From an uncultured Schlesneria sp. (GTDB taxonomy: Bacteria > Planctomycetota > Planctomycetia > Planctomycetales > Planctomycetaceae): a stretch of 54,434 nt of DNA. The notes under the pieces were generated by a model. That model did not search any database and was not told the origin of the DNA. It saw nothing but the letters and a program-made list of their open reading frames with translations. Below, piece by piece: positions 26,819 through 34,979 of this stretch (position 1 is its first letter; each line of letters opens with the position of its first letter). The stretch is from positions 1-54,434 of the forward strand of contig CAIULL010000291.1 of the NCBI GenBank assembly GCA_903899985.1, written 5' to 3'. Both the position numbers and the translations under genes were made by a program.

Positions 26819-26962
26819 ATGCGCCGTTTATTAATTGCGGACTGGAATGGGCGACTCTACGAAGTTGACTTACTGCAACCCATTTTTCGACGTATTTCGA
26901 TGGCACTTGCGATCGCAGGCCTCTTGTGTCTCAGCGTGGTGTTCGGTGTGAGCCTGTCGTGA
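26819..26962 (+). CDS. 47-residue single-helix membrane protein
   Basis: Translation begins MRRLLIADWNGRLYEVD and ends in one hydrophobic helix (about residues 26-47, ISMALAIAGLLCLSVVFGVS). GGGGTGA about five to eight bases upstream of ATG 26819 supports this start over upstream in-frame starts from 26720, which lack resemblance to protein. Family unknown. Small one-helix proteins are common in stress regulons. It is the first frame after RNA A. Confidence 0.5.
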   Translation: MRRLLIADWNGRLYEVDLLQPIFRRISMALAIAGLLCLSVVFGVSLS

Positions 26963-27031
26963 GCAAAGGGGCCGTGACGGTATTGCGGGCTCGATTCGTC
27001 GAAGACGCCAGTCCTTTAACAGGAATCAACA

Positions 27032-27412
27032 ATGCAACGAGGATGTTTCGTAACGGTGATCACTTTAAGTCTGATCACTGCCATTCTTTCAGCGAATAAC
27101 GCACACGGCTACGGTCCTGGATGGCGAAGTTCAATCGGACCGCGCGGTTCCAACGACGGATATGGCCAGGGATCGTATGGCGGATACGGACAGGGCAATC
27201 ACTCGAATGGTCCGGGGTTTAGTGGCGGATATGGAAATGGAAATGGAAGCTATGGGTATTCAGGTTATGGAAACGGCCCATACGGATACGGCGACACCAA
27301 TGCAAACTATTACGATCGGTACGGGACCTACGGATATTACGGACCGGCTTATTCGCCTGTTTATAGTCCATACGGATTCGGAATTTATAGCTCGTTCACG
27401 AACGGCTGGTAA
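27032..27412 (+). CDS. Exported Gly/Tyr-rich low-complexity protein
   Basis: A 126-residue protein with a signal peptide (hydrophobic VTVITLSLITAILSA, probable cleavage after NNAHG, ~26). The mature part is almost entirely Gly, Tyr, Ser, Asn and Pro in irregular GYG/GGYG/NGY steps. Such sequences are seen in extracellular matrix, cell-wall or amyloid-forming proteins; a structural surface role is inference. AGGA about eight bases before the ATG supports the start. The larger Gly/Tyr-rich protein at 29.2 kb has a similar segment. Confidence 0.75.
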   Translation: MQRGCFVTVITLSLITAILSANNAHGYGPGWRSSIGPRGSNDGYGQGSYGGYGQGNHSNGPGFSGGYGNGNGSYGYSGYGNGPYGYGDTNANYYDRYGTYGYYGPAYSPVYSPYGFGIYSSFTNGW

Positions 27413-27606
27413 CGATTCACATGCTTATGAACCGGATGGGAACGAGTAACCAGTTACGGCGAATGTGTGGGGGCAGACCGATTTTCATGCGGAAAAACGA
27501 TGAATCCGACGTCATGTGTGCTCGGTGTTTGTCGCCAGGAAAATGCACGATTCCCCGGCACTTGAACAGTGACGTGTCATGACAGCAGATCATCCGGAAG
27601 ATCACG

Positions 27607-27999
27607 ATGGACCACCCTAATTTGATTATGGCACAGCGGATTGCGCAGGTGGCCAGCACCCTGGAACAGCAACGAACTGGCCACTTGCCCGGTTCCGTGA
27701 CGGTTGTTTTAAGTGATGACATTCTGGTTGTGACGCTGCATGAGCATATGACGCTTGCCGAGAAGGCGTTGTCGAAGACCCCTGCGGGATCGGAACAGGT
27801 CCAGCATTTTCACAAAGAACTTTTTTCCAACTCGTCTGATCCGCTTCGGCTGGAAATCAATCGAATTTCCGGACGGTTGGTGCGGGAAGCCGCAACGGAA
27901 ATCGAGCCGAAATCTGGCTCGGTAGTTCATGCTTTTACGACCGGCACGATGGTGCAAGTGTTCTTGCTCACTAACGACACTCCGTCAAAAGAGGGGTGA
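27607..27999 (+). CDS. DUF2294 / MpsC-like protein, copy 2 (diverged)
   Basis: A 130-residue protein with the DUF2294 layout: an N-terminal helix (MAQRIAQVASTLEQQRTGHLP), beta strands around SVTVVLSDDILVVTLHEHMTLAEKAL, a helix ending FHKELFSNSSDPLRLEINRISG, and the C-terminal strand pair SGSVVHAFTTGTMVQVFLL. It is clearly diverged from copy 1 at 26.0 kb. GGAAGA lies about eight bases upstream of the ATG. The next gene starts 26 bases after its stop. Confidence 0.7.
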   Translation: MDHPNLIMAQRIAQVASTLEQQRTGHLPGSVTVVLSDDILVVTLHEHMTLAEKALSKTPAGSEQVQHFHKELFSNSSDPLRLEINRISGRLVREAATEIEPKSGSVVHAFTTGTMVQVFLLTNDTPSKEG

Positions 28000-28025
28000 T
28001 TAACGATGAAGAAAAGGACCCTGTT

Positions 28026-29132
28026 ATGAATCGAAAGCGAATCGCCATTTGTGTCGCTGTGCACTTGTTTGCGGGACTCGGGCAAATTGTCGTCGGAGAC
28101 GAGGCACCCGTTTCCGGTGTCAAACGGAATCTGCCCGCTGCCGAAAACGTGGGCGGCAAACCTGCCGGCATAACGGAATTAAAGTCGAACGAAAAGGGTA
28201 ATCAGAAATCGCTTGCCAGGGAGCCTCAAACGAAACCAGATGACGAAGTCGAATCTGCGAAGCGTACTCCCGACGAAGTGGCGATCAGATTAACGGGCGA
28301 AACGTATATCAAGGCGTTTTGCGATGCTGACGCCAAGGCCGTTGCCGCCCACTTTACGTCAGACGCGGAGTACGTGGATGAAGACGGGACGGTTTATCAG
28401 GGCCGTGAAGAAATCGAAGGGGCGATGACTGCCTTGTTCAAGCAAACCAGGGAATGCGAAATCGAAATTGACATCGACAGTATCCGGTTCATCAGTCCTG
28501 GAGTGGCGATTGAAGATGGAACGACGACGATTACGGTATCAGACGATGATGAAATCGAAATTATTTTGAGCGGATACACTGCGATTCATGTGAAATCAAA
28601 CGGTCAATGGCTGACCGCCAGCGTCCGCGAACAGGCTCCGAAAAATCGGCGGCAACATCGAACAAAGCTCCAGCAACTCAGTTGGTTGCAGGGAGACTGG
28701 GTTGATGAGGGTGACGATACGCTCGTGACTTTCTCGTGCAAAACCGTCGACGGAGGCAACTTTCTACTTCGCGAATTCAGAATTCATATCGAGGGGCAGG
28801 AAGCCATGAATGGGACTCAGCGAATTGGCTGGGACCCACTGTCGGGAAAACTGAAATCCTGGGTCTTCGACTCGGAAGGTGGCTACAGCGAAGGCTTCTG
28901 GCATCGTGACAACGAAAGCTGGGTACTGAAGTTGTCTGGTGTGACAGCGGACGGTGAGCCGGCTTCGAGTACCACGATCTACACGCTGGTTAATGATGAC
29001 ACCATGACCTGGCAATCGGTGGATCATGAGATCGGCGGAGTCGAGCGACCTGACAGCGATCCGGTGACGATTGTTCGTCGGGCACCCGTTCCATTGACGG
29101 CCGACGACACGCTCACATCGAAATCAGAATAA
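28026..29132 (+). CDS. Exported SnoaL/DUF4440-like protein with a C-terminal DUF1579-like domain
   Basis: A 368-residue exported protein. Residues 1-25 are a signal peptide (IAICVAVHLFAGLGQIVVG). A linker follows, then a cone-shaped SnoaL/SgcJ-EcaC domain (~85-210; YIKAFCDADAKAVAAHFTSD, YVDEDGTVYQGREEI). A second beta-rich domain (~215-360; SWLQGDWVDEGDD, RIGWDPLSGKLKSWVFDS) resembles DUF1579-type lipocalin-like folds. Both may bind small hydrophobic ligands; no enzyme activity can be stated. ATG 28026 has AAGGA seven bases upstream; GTG 27996 would delay the signal peptide. Same strand as the DUF2294 gene, 26 bases away. Confidence 0.82.
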   Translation: MNRKRIAICVAVHLFAGLGQIVVGDEAPVSGVKRNLPAAENVGGKPAGITELKSNEKGNQKSLAREPQTKPDDEVESAKRTPDEVAIRLTGETYIKAFCDADAKAVAAHFTSDAEYVDEDGTVYQGREEIEGAMTALFKQTRECEIEIDIDSIRFISPGVAIEDGTTTITVSDDDEIEIILSGYTAIHVKSNGQWLTASVREQAPKNRRQHRTKLQQLSWLQGDWVDEGDDTLVTFSCKTVDGGNFLLREFRIHIEGQEAMNGTQRIGWDPLSGKLKSWVFDSEGGYSEGFWHRDNESWVLKLSGVTADGEPASSTTIYTLVNDDTMTWQSVDHEIGGVERPDSDPVTIVRRAPVPLTADDTLTSKSE

Positions 29133-29190
29133 TTTTTTCACACGACCCCTTCGTACAAAATATTGCAATCAATCGTTGGAGATCCAGGTT

Positions 29191-30888
29191 ATGAAACGCA
29201 GTTTCTGGAAAACGCTAATCGTCTGCAGTCTTGCGGCCGCACTCAGTTCGTCTGATCTCCTTGCACGTGGAGGTGGAGGCGGCGGCCATGCCGGAGGTGG
29301 TGGTGGAGGACACCCAGGCGGCGGAGGCTTTAGCGGAGGAGGCGGAGGACGGCCTGGCGGTAATTTGAGCGGTGGGGGCGGTGCCGTGCACGGTGCTTCT
29401 GCCGGGATGCGAGCATCTCCAGGCGGCGGAAATGCAGGCGGAGTCCATTCGGCAGGTGCGGCTCGCTCACCATCCTTCAGTCAGCCTCACAGTTCAGGTC
29501 AACTTCGTTCATCGCAGGGAGCTGGCCACATTGGATCAGCCGGACAAATACGATCAGGTGGTGCACAAGGTATTGCCGGGGCTCGAACGAACGGAGGTCC
29601 TGGCAATCAATCCCGAGGAATAAACACCGTCAATCATCAGACGATTAACAACTTCAACAACAATTCCAATATCAATAATCACTCTCTTTATCACGGCAAC
29701 TGGAACGGAAATTACGCCGGCCGTGGAGGGTATAGTGGTTACCGAGGGTATGGAGGCTACGGAGGGTATGGTGGATTTGGCGGAGGATTGGGGACCGGTT
29801 TAGGCCTGGGTCTCGGCTTTGGTCTCGGGTACGGATTGCTGGGGGGATACGGCGGATACGGTTGGGGCGGTGGCTACGGTGGATACGGACTGGGATATGG
29901 TGGCTATGGCCTGGGTTACGGTGGATATGGTAGCTATATGGGCTACAACAGCGGATATCTTGGCTATAGTAATCCCTACTACAACAATAGTTACGGTACT
30001 TATGGTAACTACAGCTATGCGCAACCAATTCCTGTGACCAATCCGGCGACGACCGTTTCTGACAGTGTGTCGACCTGCGATCAAAGTTTGGATAGTGCTG
30101 CCCAGGCGTTCAAGCAGAATAATTACGATGCGGCACTAGATACGATCAACAAGGGGATCGTTCAGTGTCCCACGGATGCCGTGTTACATGAGTTCCGCGC
30201 GTTAATTCTGTTTGCCAAAAGCGATTATCAGCAGGCTGCCGCAACGATTCACTCGGTTTTAGCCGTTGGTTCGGGATGGAACTGGACGACATTAAGCGGA
30301 CTTTACAGCGGCGTCCCGGTTTATACCGTTCAGCTTCGAGCACTCGAAGCATTCAGCCGTGCGAATCCACAGGATGCCGCAGCACATTTCCTGCTGGGCT
30401 ATCACTACATGGTTGACGGTTATCCTGAAGCGGCAGCGAGGCAGTTGAAACAGGTTCCTGACGATCGTATTGCTGCAGATGTCCTGGCAATGATCTCGAA
30501 ACCCGCACCCGGACAATCGGCTTCCGCTGGGGATCACCCGTTGCCGCAACCTCCCGTCGATGGAGTGGCGACTACCACGACCACCGCCCCGGCCGTAACA
30601 CCGATCGACGCGTCAATGATTCTGGGGACCTGGAAGGCGACTCGCGAAGACGGTTCGCTGTTCGAGCTGACACTGACGAAAGAGTCCACCTTCAATTGGA
30701 AGTTCACGTTGAAAGGAAAGGTCGAAGAATTCGGCGGCAAATACAAATTTGAAAACAACGCTCTGGCCCTTGAGCGAAAAGAGGGTGGTGTCCTGATCGC
30801 CGGTCTGGTCGCCGATGGTACGCAGAAATTTAACTTCAAACTTCTGGGGGCACCCAAAGAGGACCCCGGTCTCGATTTCAGCAAATGA
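29191..30888 (+). CDS. Exported Gly/Tyr-rich protein with TPR-like repeats and C-terminal beta domain
   Basis: A 565-residue protein. Signal peptide at 1-26 (LIVCSLAAALSSSDLLA). About residues 27-290 are low complexity: Gly/His-rich first, then Asn-rich, then GYGGYG repeats ending in Tyr/Asn. A TPR-like helical segment follows (~295-440; AAQAFKQNNYDAALDTINKG, AAHFLLGYHYMVDGYPEAA). The last ~90 residues form a small beta domain starting MILGTWKATREDGSLFEL, lipocalin-like. Likely envelope or surface-located. GGAG nine bases before ATG 29191 supports the start; TTG 29176 is the alternative. Confidence 0.8.
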   Translation: MKRSFWKTLIVCSLAAALSSSDLLARGGGGGGHAGGGGGGHPGGGGFSGGGGGRPGGNLSGGGGAVHGASAGMRASPGGGNAGGVHSAGAARSPSFSQPHSSGQLRSSQGAGHIGSAGQIRSGGAQGIAGARTNGGPGNQSRGINTVNHQTINNFNNNSNINNHSLYHGNWNGNYAGRGGYSGYRGYGGYGGYGGFGGGLGTGLGLGLGFGLGYGLLGGYGGYGWGGGYGGYGLGYGGYGLGYGGYGSYMGYNSGYLGYSNPYYNNSYGTYGNYSYAQPIPVTNPATTVSDSVSTCDQSLDSAAQAFKQNNYDAALDTINKGIVQCPTDAVLHEFRALILFAKSDYQQAAATIHSVLAVGSGWNWTTLSGLYSGVPVYTVQLRALEAFSRANPQDAAAHFLLGYHYMVDGYPEAAARQLKQVPDDRIAADVLAMISKPAPGQSASAGDHPLPQPPVDGVATTTTTAPAVTPIDASMILGTWKATREDGSLFELTLTKESTFNWKFTLKGKVEEFGGKYKFENNALALERKEGGVLIAGLVADGTQKFNFKLLGAPKEDPGLDFSK

Positions 30889-30935
30889 AGTCAGTCTTGC
30901 AAATGAACACGTATTTTTTCGAAGGAGCATGAACC

Positions 30936-31274
30936 ATGAAGTTCGTCATGAATTGGGATCAAATCAAGAGTGGTTGGAATCAAATGGCCAACCAGGTTCA
31001 GGGAAACTGGCGCAAGCTGACTGACGACGAGTTGACCATTATCGCGTTGAAGCGGGATCAATTGATCGGCTTTCTTCAAGAAAGCTATGGCTACGAAAAG
31101 GAACAGGCCGAGCGTGAACTCGATCAACTCACCCAGGGGCGAGCATCACACGCTGCTAAAACCAAGAGTGTTCAACGATCGTCCGTGACCGCTTCAACCA
31201 AAAGTTGGACGTTTCCTCATCAAAATGCCTCAGTCAGTTTTGCCAAAGGCGTTACGGAAACGCGACTTTATTAG
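30936..31274 (+). CDS. CsbD family general-stress protein with C-terminal tail, copy 1
   Basis: A 112-residue protein whose first ~68 residues are a CsbD domain: MNWDQIKSGWNQMANQ, KLTDDELTIIALKRDQL and YGYEKEQAERELDQL. CsbD proteins are small, abundant sigmaB-type stress proteins of unknown mechanism. The ~43-residue basic, Ser/Thr-rich tail is not part of the usual 60-70-residue family. AAGGAG lies about ten bases upstream of ATG 30936; ATG 30948 would match the copy at 34.98 kb exactly at MNWDQI. The ferritin-like gene begins 10 bases after its stop. Confidence 0.9.
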   Translation: MKFVMNWDQIKSGWNQMANQVQGNWRKLTDDELTIIALKRDQLIGFLQESYGYEKEQAERELDQLTQGRASHAAKTKSVQRSSVTASTKSWTFPHQNASVSFAKGVTETRLY

Positions 31275-31284
31275 AAAGAACGAA

Positions 31285-31785
31285 ATGCTTGAAACAACAC
31301 ACGTCCGTCACGACCGCCAGGAGGTGACGAGAGACGAATTGGTCGAGTTTCTGAACGAGGACCTTGCGGGTGAGTACCAGGCGATCATTTCCTATGTGAT
31401 CTATTCGCAGGTGATCAAAGGGGCGAAGTTCATGAACATTGCGGCAGAACTGGAACTGCACGCAGCGGAAGAGCTTTCACACGCCTTGATCATTGCCGGT
31501 CAGATTGACTATCTCGGTGGCATGCCATCAGCAGTTCCAAAACCGGTCAAAACGTCATCCGACGCTGAAGAAATGTTGAGGTTCGATCTGGAGAACGAGA
31601 ACACGACGATCGCACGTTATCGGCAACGCGTTCGTCAGTGCGAGGCGCTAGGCGAGTATGCCGTCGCCGAGCAAATTCGAAATATCCTGGTTCAGGAGCA
31701 AGACCACCAGATTGCTCTGGCAACGGCGCTCGGTGTGCAGGTTCCGAATGTGACCGAGCTGCAGAATTCCGCCGCAGTTTGCTGA
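31285..31785 (+). CDS. Ferritin-like / bacterioferritin-like di-iron protein
   Basis: A 166-residue four-helix-bundle protein. Metal ligands expected of a ferritin-like di-iron site are visible: E30 (LAGEYQAI), E63xxH66 (AAEELSHA), E103/E105 (DLENEN) and E138xxH141 (VQEQDHQ), giving two ExxH pairs. It may oxidise and store iron or detoxify peroxide under stress, acting in the cytoplasm. It is shorter than classical bacterioferritin and has no obvious heme methionine. ATG 31285 gives the family N-terminus; earlier in-frame starts overlap the CsbD gene. Confidence 0.88.
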   Translation: MLETTHVRHDRQEVTRDELVEFLNEDLAGEYQAIISYVIYSQVIKGAKFMNIAAELELHAAEELSHALIIAGQIDYLGGMPSAVPKPVKTSSDAEEMLRFDLENENTTIARYRQRVRQCEALGEYAVAEQIRNILVQEQDHQIALATALGVQVPNVTELQNSAAVC

Positions 31786-32019
31786 GTCATCAAAAGGTAA
31801 CCGTTCACGGGAAATGCATGGGGACAGCCTCTTTGTCATGGACAAGCCGTGATACAGACGTGGACGACGCAAACGACTGTCGATGTCTTTCACGTTGAAA
31901 ATGCGTCAATCACCTGTCCGTGAACGTTTACGATCAAAAGTATTTTCCTCAGGTTCCGGGCCTGCTTCTTGTGGAAGCAAGTGTCAAGCACCGTCACGAC
32001 TTCATGAAAGTTATTTGAA

Positions 32020-32208
32020 ATGAAACGCCTGATTCCAACATTACTGATCGCAGGTCTGACATCGATCAGCATCATCGGATGTACCGAGACGAAAAAGTCA
32101 TCTGCCAAGCAAGAAACGAAAATCACGACACCGGGTGGCACAACAACAATTACGACTGAAAAGGACATCAAGACGACCGGGGAAAAACCACCCTCCGCGA
32201 CTCCTTAA
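32020..32208 (+). CDS. Small lipoprotein, 62 residues
   Basis: Signal peptide with lipobox SIIGC (17-21) and a mature part of about 40 residues rich in Thr, Lys and Glu with no domain (TETKKSSAKQETKITTPGG). It would be lipid-anchored at the envelope. The Shine-Dalgarno site is weak. A 9-bp inverted repeat (CGTTCACGG near 31803, CCGTGAACG near 31919) lies upstream in the 234-base gap. Confidence 0.6.
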   Translation: MKRLIPTLLIAGLTSISIIGCTETKKSSAKQETKITTPGGTTTITTEKDIKTTGEKPPSATP

Positions 32209-32285
32209 TCCGCAACGCAGAATGCAAACGAGACTCAGGTTCGCCCGTAGAACTCATCAAATCTCTTACGAGAAGGAATTTCAGA

Positions 32286-32711
32286 ATGTCGAATGCAACA
32301 ACCATGTCAGGTCCGGAAAAGAAAGAATGGGATCAGGCTGTCGGTATGGCCAAGCAAGCTGCCGCATCCGCAGGAGAAGTAGCTTGCCACGCAACCTCGG
32401 CCGTTGGTGCCATGGCCAGTCGTGCGGTTGGTGATCTTGGGAAAGAAGCAGATCACCTGACGGCGAATGCCGGTGCATGCATCGAGGGGCTTGGTGACAG
32501 ACTCAGTAAGAACATTCCTCATTCAGGCATCCTCGGAAACACCTCCCAAGCAGTGGCCGGGGCGGTCAAGGAGAGTGGCGAATATTTACAGGGTGCCAAG
32601 CTGAGCGGAATGACCGAAGACGTGGCTCATCTGGTTCGCCGAAATCCGATCCCATCGATACTGATCGCGATTGGTTTAGGTTGGTTCATCGCTCGCAACC
32701 TGAAAACGTGA
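32286..32711 (+). CDS. YqjD/ElaB/DUF883-like membrane-anchored protein
   Basis: A 141-residue protein with a long amphipathic helical region (residues ~12-115, Ala/Gly/Ser-rich) and one C-terminal helix (IPSILIAIGLGWFIA, ~121-135) ending in a short basic tail. This is the layout of ElaB/YqjD proteins, which are C-tail-anchored and stress-induced and, in E. coli, associate with ribosomes. AAGGAA lies upstream of the ATG. It begins a three-gene set with a YqjE-like holin-family protein and a DUF3618 protein. Confidence 0.75.
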   Translation: MSNATTMSGPEKKEWDQAVGMAKQAAASAGEVACHATSAVGAMASRAVGDLGKEADHLTANAGACIEGLGDRLSKNIPHSGILGNTSQAVAGAVKESGEYLQGAKLSGMTEDVAHLVRRNPIPSILIAIGLGWFIARNLKT

Positions 32712-32802
32712 GAACGATCTACACAGTCACCATGGAATTGTCATGCCTGTGCCACGGGCATTCGCTTCCATGGTCCGCTGTGGCAAATTGAGGATGAAGG
32801 CG

Positions 32803-33198
32803 ATGTCGATTGTTGTCGAAGACTCTGCAGAAGAACGCACTGTTTCGCTGCTACATGGTATCCTTACTGATCTTCAAAAACTTGTCGAGCAGCAATTCCG
32901 ATTGACGCGACGAGAGATCGAAACGGAACTTCGCCGGCAATCGACAGCGGCCATCATTGTTGCCCTCGGACTGGCGGCTCTCTTTCTCGCAGCTCTGATG
33001 CTCAGTCTGGCCTCGGCTCATTTACTGCACTGGCTGACATCTCCTGTCGGGACCGATCCTGCGGGAATGTCGATGTGGGTTTGTCAGGCCCTTGTCGGCA
33101 CCGTGCTGATCGTTATCGGCGGAATCCTGGCCGGTTATGGCCAATCGAAGTTCAGGTCGGTTGATCCTCATTCGGGGCCGGCCACAAAGAACTTGTAG
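32803..33198 (+). CDS. Phage holin superfamily (YqjE/PF07332-like) membrane protein
   Basis: A 131-residue protein: an N-terminal helix (SLLHGILTDLQKLVEQQFRL), then two membrane helices (~48-75 IIVALGLAALFLAALMLSL and ~95-115 ALVGTVLIVIGGILAG). This matches the Phage_holin_3_6/YqjE family, which in spite of the name is chromosomal and stress-linked. GAGG nine bases upstream supports ATG 32803; earlier in-frame ATGs at 32743, 32770 and 32794 are alternatives. The DUF3618 gene starts 10 bases downstream. Confidence 0.8.
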   Translation: MSIVVEDSAEERTVSLLHGILTDLQKLVEQQFRLTRREIETELRRQSTAAIIVALGLAALFLAALMLSLASAHLLHWLTSPVGTDPAGMSMWVCQALVGTVLIVIGGILAGYGQSKFRSVDPHSGPATKNL

Positions 33199-33208
33199 GA
33201 ACACAAAA

Positions 33209-33889
33209 ATGGACGAAACACCTGAAGCAATCCGACAGCAGATGGACGAGACACGATTGCAGCTCAACGCAAAGCTGGAAACCCTGGAACTTCAAGTCGC
33301 GGAAACCGTTCAGTCGACAGGAACCGCCGTAAACGCAACTGTCGAGTCGGTTCAAGAGACAGTTGAATCAGTGTCCGATGCAGTTCAGGATGCGGTCCAC
33401 TCGGTCAGCAACGCATTTGATCTTGGGCTTCAGATCGAACGACATCCATTGATGGTTCTAGGCGGAGCAGTTGTGCTCGGCTACCTCGCCTCCGAATTAT
33501 TGAAAGGGCCTGCACAGACGTCCGGCCCGTTGCGAGCGGCCCCGCTCTCTCCCCGTTCATCGTCAAACAGCGAAAGTGGAAGTACTGAAGCGTCTGCCAC
33601 ACGGCAAATGGCCGCTGCAGCCTGTGAACCAGGTCGAGCAACGTCCTCGTGGATTCAGCTGAGAGATGTCGCTCTCGGAGTATTGATTGGCGTGGTCCAG
33701 GATATCGCCATTCGCTCTGTTCCGAGAATCGCCGGTTACCTGACTGGTGACTCAGGTGGTGTTGAACTTCGTGATCCGAACAAGTTTGACGAACAAACGG
33801 TGTTCACAGACGGGGCGAAGTCATTTGACGAAGGCAATCACTTTCGAATCGCCTCTTCCGGTAGTGTACGCACGAGAAAGACGTTTTAA
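33209..33889 (+). CDS. DUF3618-like membrane protein
   Basis: A 226-residue protein. The N-terminus, PEAIRQQMDETRLQLNAKLE, matches the DUF3618 signature of proteins with one N-terminal helix-rich region. The helical stretch (~20-75; TVESVQETVESVSDAVQDAV) is heptad-like and probably a coiled coil. A membrane helix follows (~80-95; HPLMVLGGAVVLGYLAS) and the rest is Ser/Thr-rich with a second short hydrophobic segment (VALGVLIGVVQDIAI). TAGGA about eight bases upstream fixes ATG 33209. It completes the YqjD-like/YqjE-like/DUF3618 set. Confidence 0.78.
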   Translation: MDETPEAIRQQMDETRLQLNAKLETLELQVAETVQSTGTAVNATVESVQETVESVSDAVQDAVHSVSNAFDLGLQIERHPLMVLGGAVVLGYLASELLKGPAQTSGPLRAAPLSPRSSSNSESGSTEASATRQMAAAACEPGRATSSWIQLRDVALGVLIGVVQDIAIRSVPRIAGYLTGDSGGVELRDPNKFDEQTVFTDGAKSFDEGNHFRIASSGSVRTRKTF

Positions 33890-33898
33890 CAGAAAGTC

Positions 33899-34108
33899 AT
33901 GACGATGAAACTTTATCCGATGCAAGATAAGTCGAATCAATGGACTGAAAAGGTCCAACTGAATCGAAACGACTTCAGCGACCGCGAATTGACCGTCATC
34001 AGTTGGAAGAGCAACCGAATCCAGATCCCCGTTCAGTGCTCGGATGGGCAGAAACGCGAGAGCGACGCCATCGAACGGCTAGATCAATCGTTGAAACGGC
34101 AGGCTTGA
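33899..34108 (+). CDS. Small hypothetical protein, possible highly diverged CsbD
   Basis: A 69-residue protein. Read against the CsbD proteins at 30.9 and 34.98 kb it keeps the pattern DFSDRELTVISWKSNR, then DGQKRESDAIERLDQSL, which lines up with KLTDDELTIIALKRDQ and YEKEQAERELDQL without a frameshift. The N-terminal W-D-Q-I box is lost. It could be a third, decayed or repurposed CsbD. It starts 9 bases after the DUF3618 stop, with a weak ribosome site. The family link is by eye only. Confidence 0.5.
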   Translation: MTMKLYPMQDKSNQWTEKVQLNRNDFSDRELTVISWKSNRIQIPVQCSDGQKRESDAIERLDQSLKRQA

Positions 34109-34203
34109 CCAGTCTGTCCCGCGTAAATGTTCACTTGATCGATGCCGGGTTCGTAATTCGCGAAGTCGACTCGATCTCATACTCTCACAAAAGGCGATGA
34201 TAA

Positions 34204-34953
34204 ATGAAACGGCTATTTACAGGTTTTACGATGGTCACGCTGGCGGTTCTGAACGGCTGCTCGCAAGGCACACCAGGTGGGCCGGGAACGACTGACACGA
34301 ACGTCAAAAAGCCTGCCTATGGGCAGGCCGATGACACTTTCAATTTAAGCGTGCCCGTGATGTCGTCCTCTCTTCAGCAGGGTTCGATGTCGGAATCGAC
34401 GATTGGCATTAAGCGGGCCAGGAACTTCGACGAAGACGTTTCGCTGACATTTGCAGATGTCCCCAAGGGGGTCACGATTGATCCTGCCAGTCCGGTGATC
34501 AAGCATGGCGACGCTGATGTGAAGGTCACGTTCCACGCCGCGAACGAGTCGACAGTCGGGGAGTTCAAGATCAAGATCACGGGGCACCCGGCGAAGGGAG
34601 GCGACGCAAAAGTCGACTTCAAGCTCGCGATTTCTGCAAAAGATACTTTCACGCTCAGCACGCCTCGCCTCTCGACATCGCTCAAGCAGGGCGAAACGAA
34701 ATCGGTCTCAATCAGTATCAGCCGAGACAAGACTTTCGATCAGGATGTTGCATTGTCATTCGGTGAAATGCCGACTGGCGTCACACTCGAACCGGCCGCT
34801 CCGGTGATCAAGCAAGGCGAAGCCAACACCGAAATCACGCTGACAACTGCGGACGATGCAGCGCTGGGAACATTTGCGATCAAGCTGACTGGCCATCCCG
34901 CGATCGGGGCTGACGCCTCGAATGAATTGAAGCTGACTGTCATCAAGCAATGA
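34204..34953 (+). CDS. Lipoprotein with two tandem Ig-like repeats
   Basis: A 249-residue envelope lipoprotein with lipobox VLNGC (15-19). The mature part is two beta-sandwich-like repeats of ~100 residues: repeat 1 (~46-148) with DTFNLSVPVMSSSLQQG and GVTIDPASPVIKHGDA, repeat 2 (~150-249) with DTFTLSTPRLSTSLKQG and GVTLEPAAPVIKQGEA. Both end in IKITGHPA/IKLTGHPA. The repeats are nearly the same length, pointing to a recent internal duplication. Function unknown, possibly adhesive or binding. The next gene's leader begins at its stop. Confidence 0.82.
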   Translation: MKRLFTGFTMVTLAVLNGCSQGTPGGPGTTDTNVKKPAYGQADDTFNLSVPVMSSSLQQGSMSESTIGIKRARNFDEDVSLTFADVPKGVTIDPASPVIKHGDADVKVTFHAANESTVGEFKIKITGHPAKGGDAKVDFKLAISAKDTFTLSTPRLSTSLKQGETKSVSISISRDKTFDQDVALSFGEMPTGVTLEPAAPVIKQGEANTEITLTTADDAALGTFAIKLTGHPAIGADASNELKLTVIKQ

Positions 34954-34979
34954 AATTTGTCTTTAAAGGAGACGCGATC

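Noticed and set aside
32803-33198. Prophage, because of the holin-family hit
   Set aside because: No other phage gene is nearby; this family is a chromosomal YqjE-like stress protein and its neighbours fit that.
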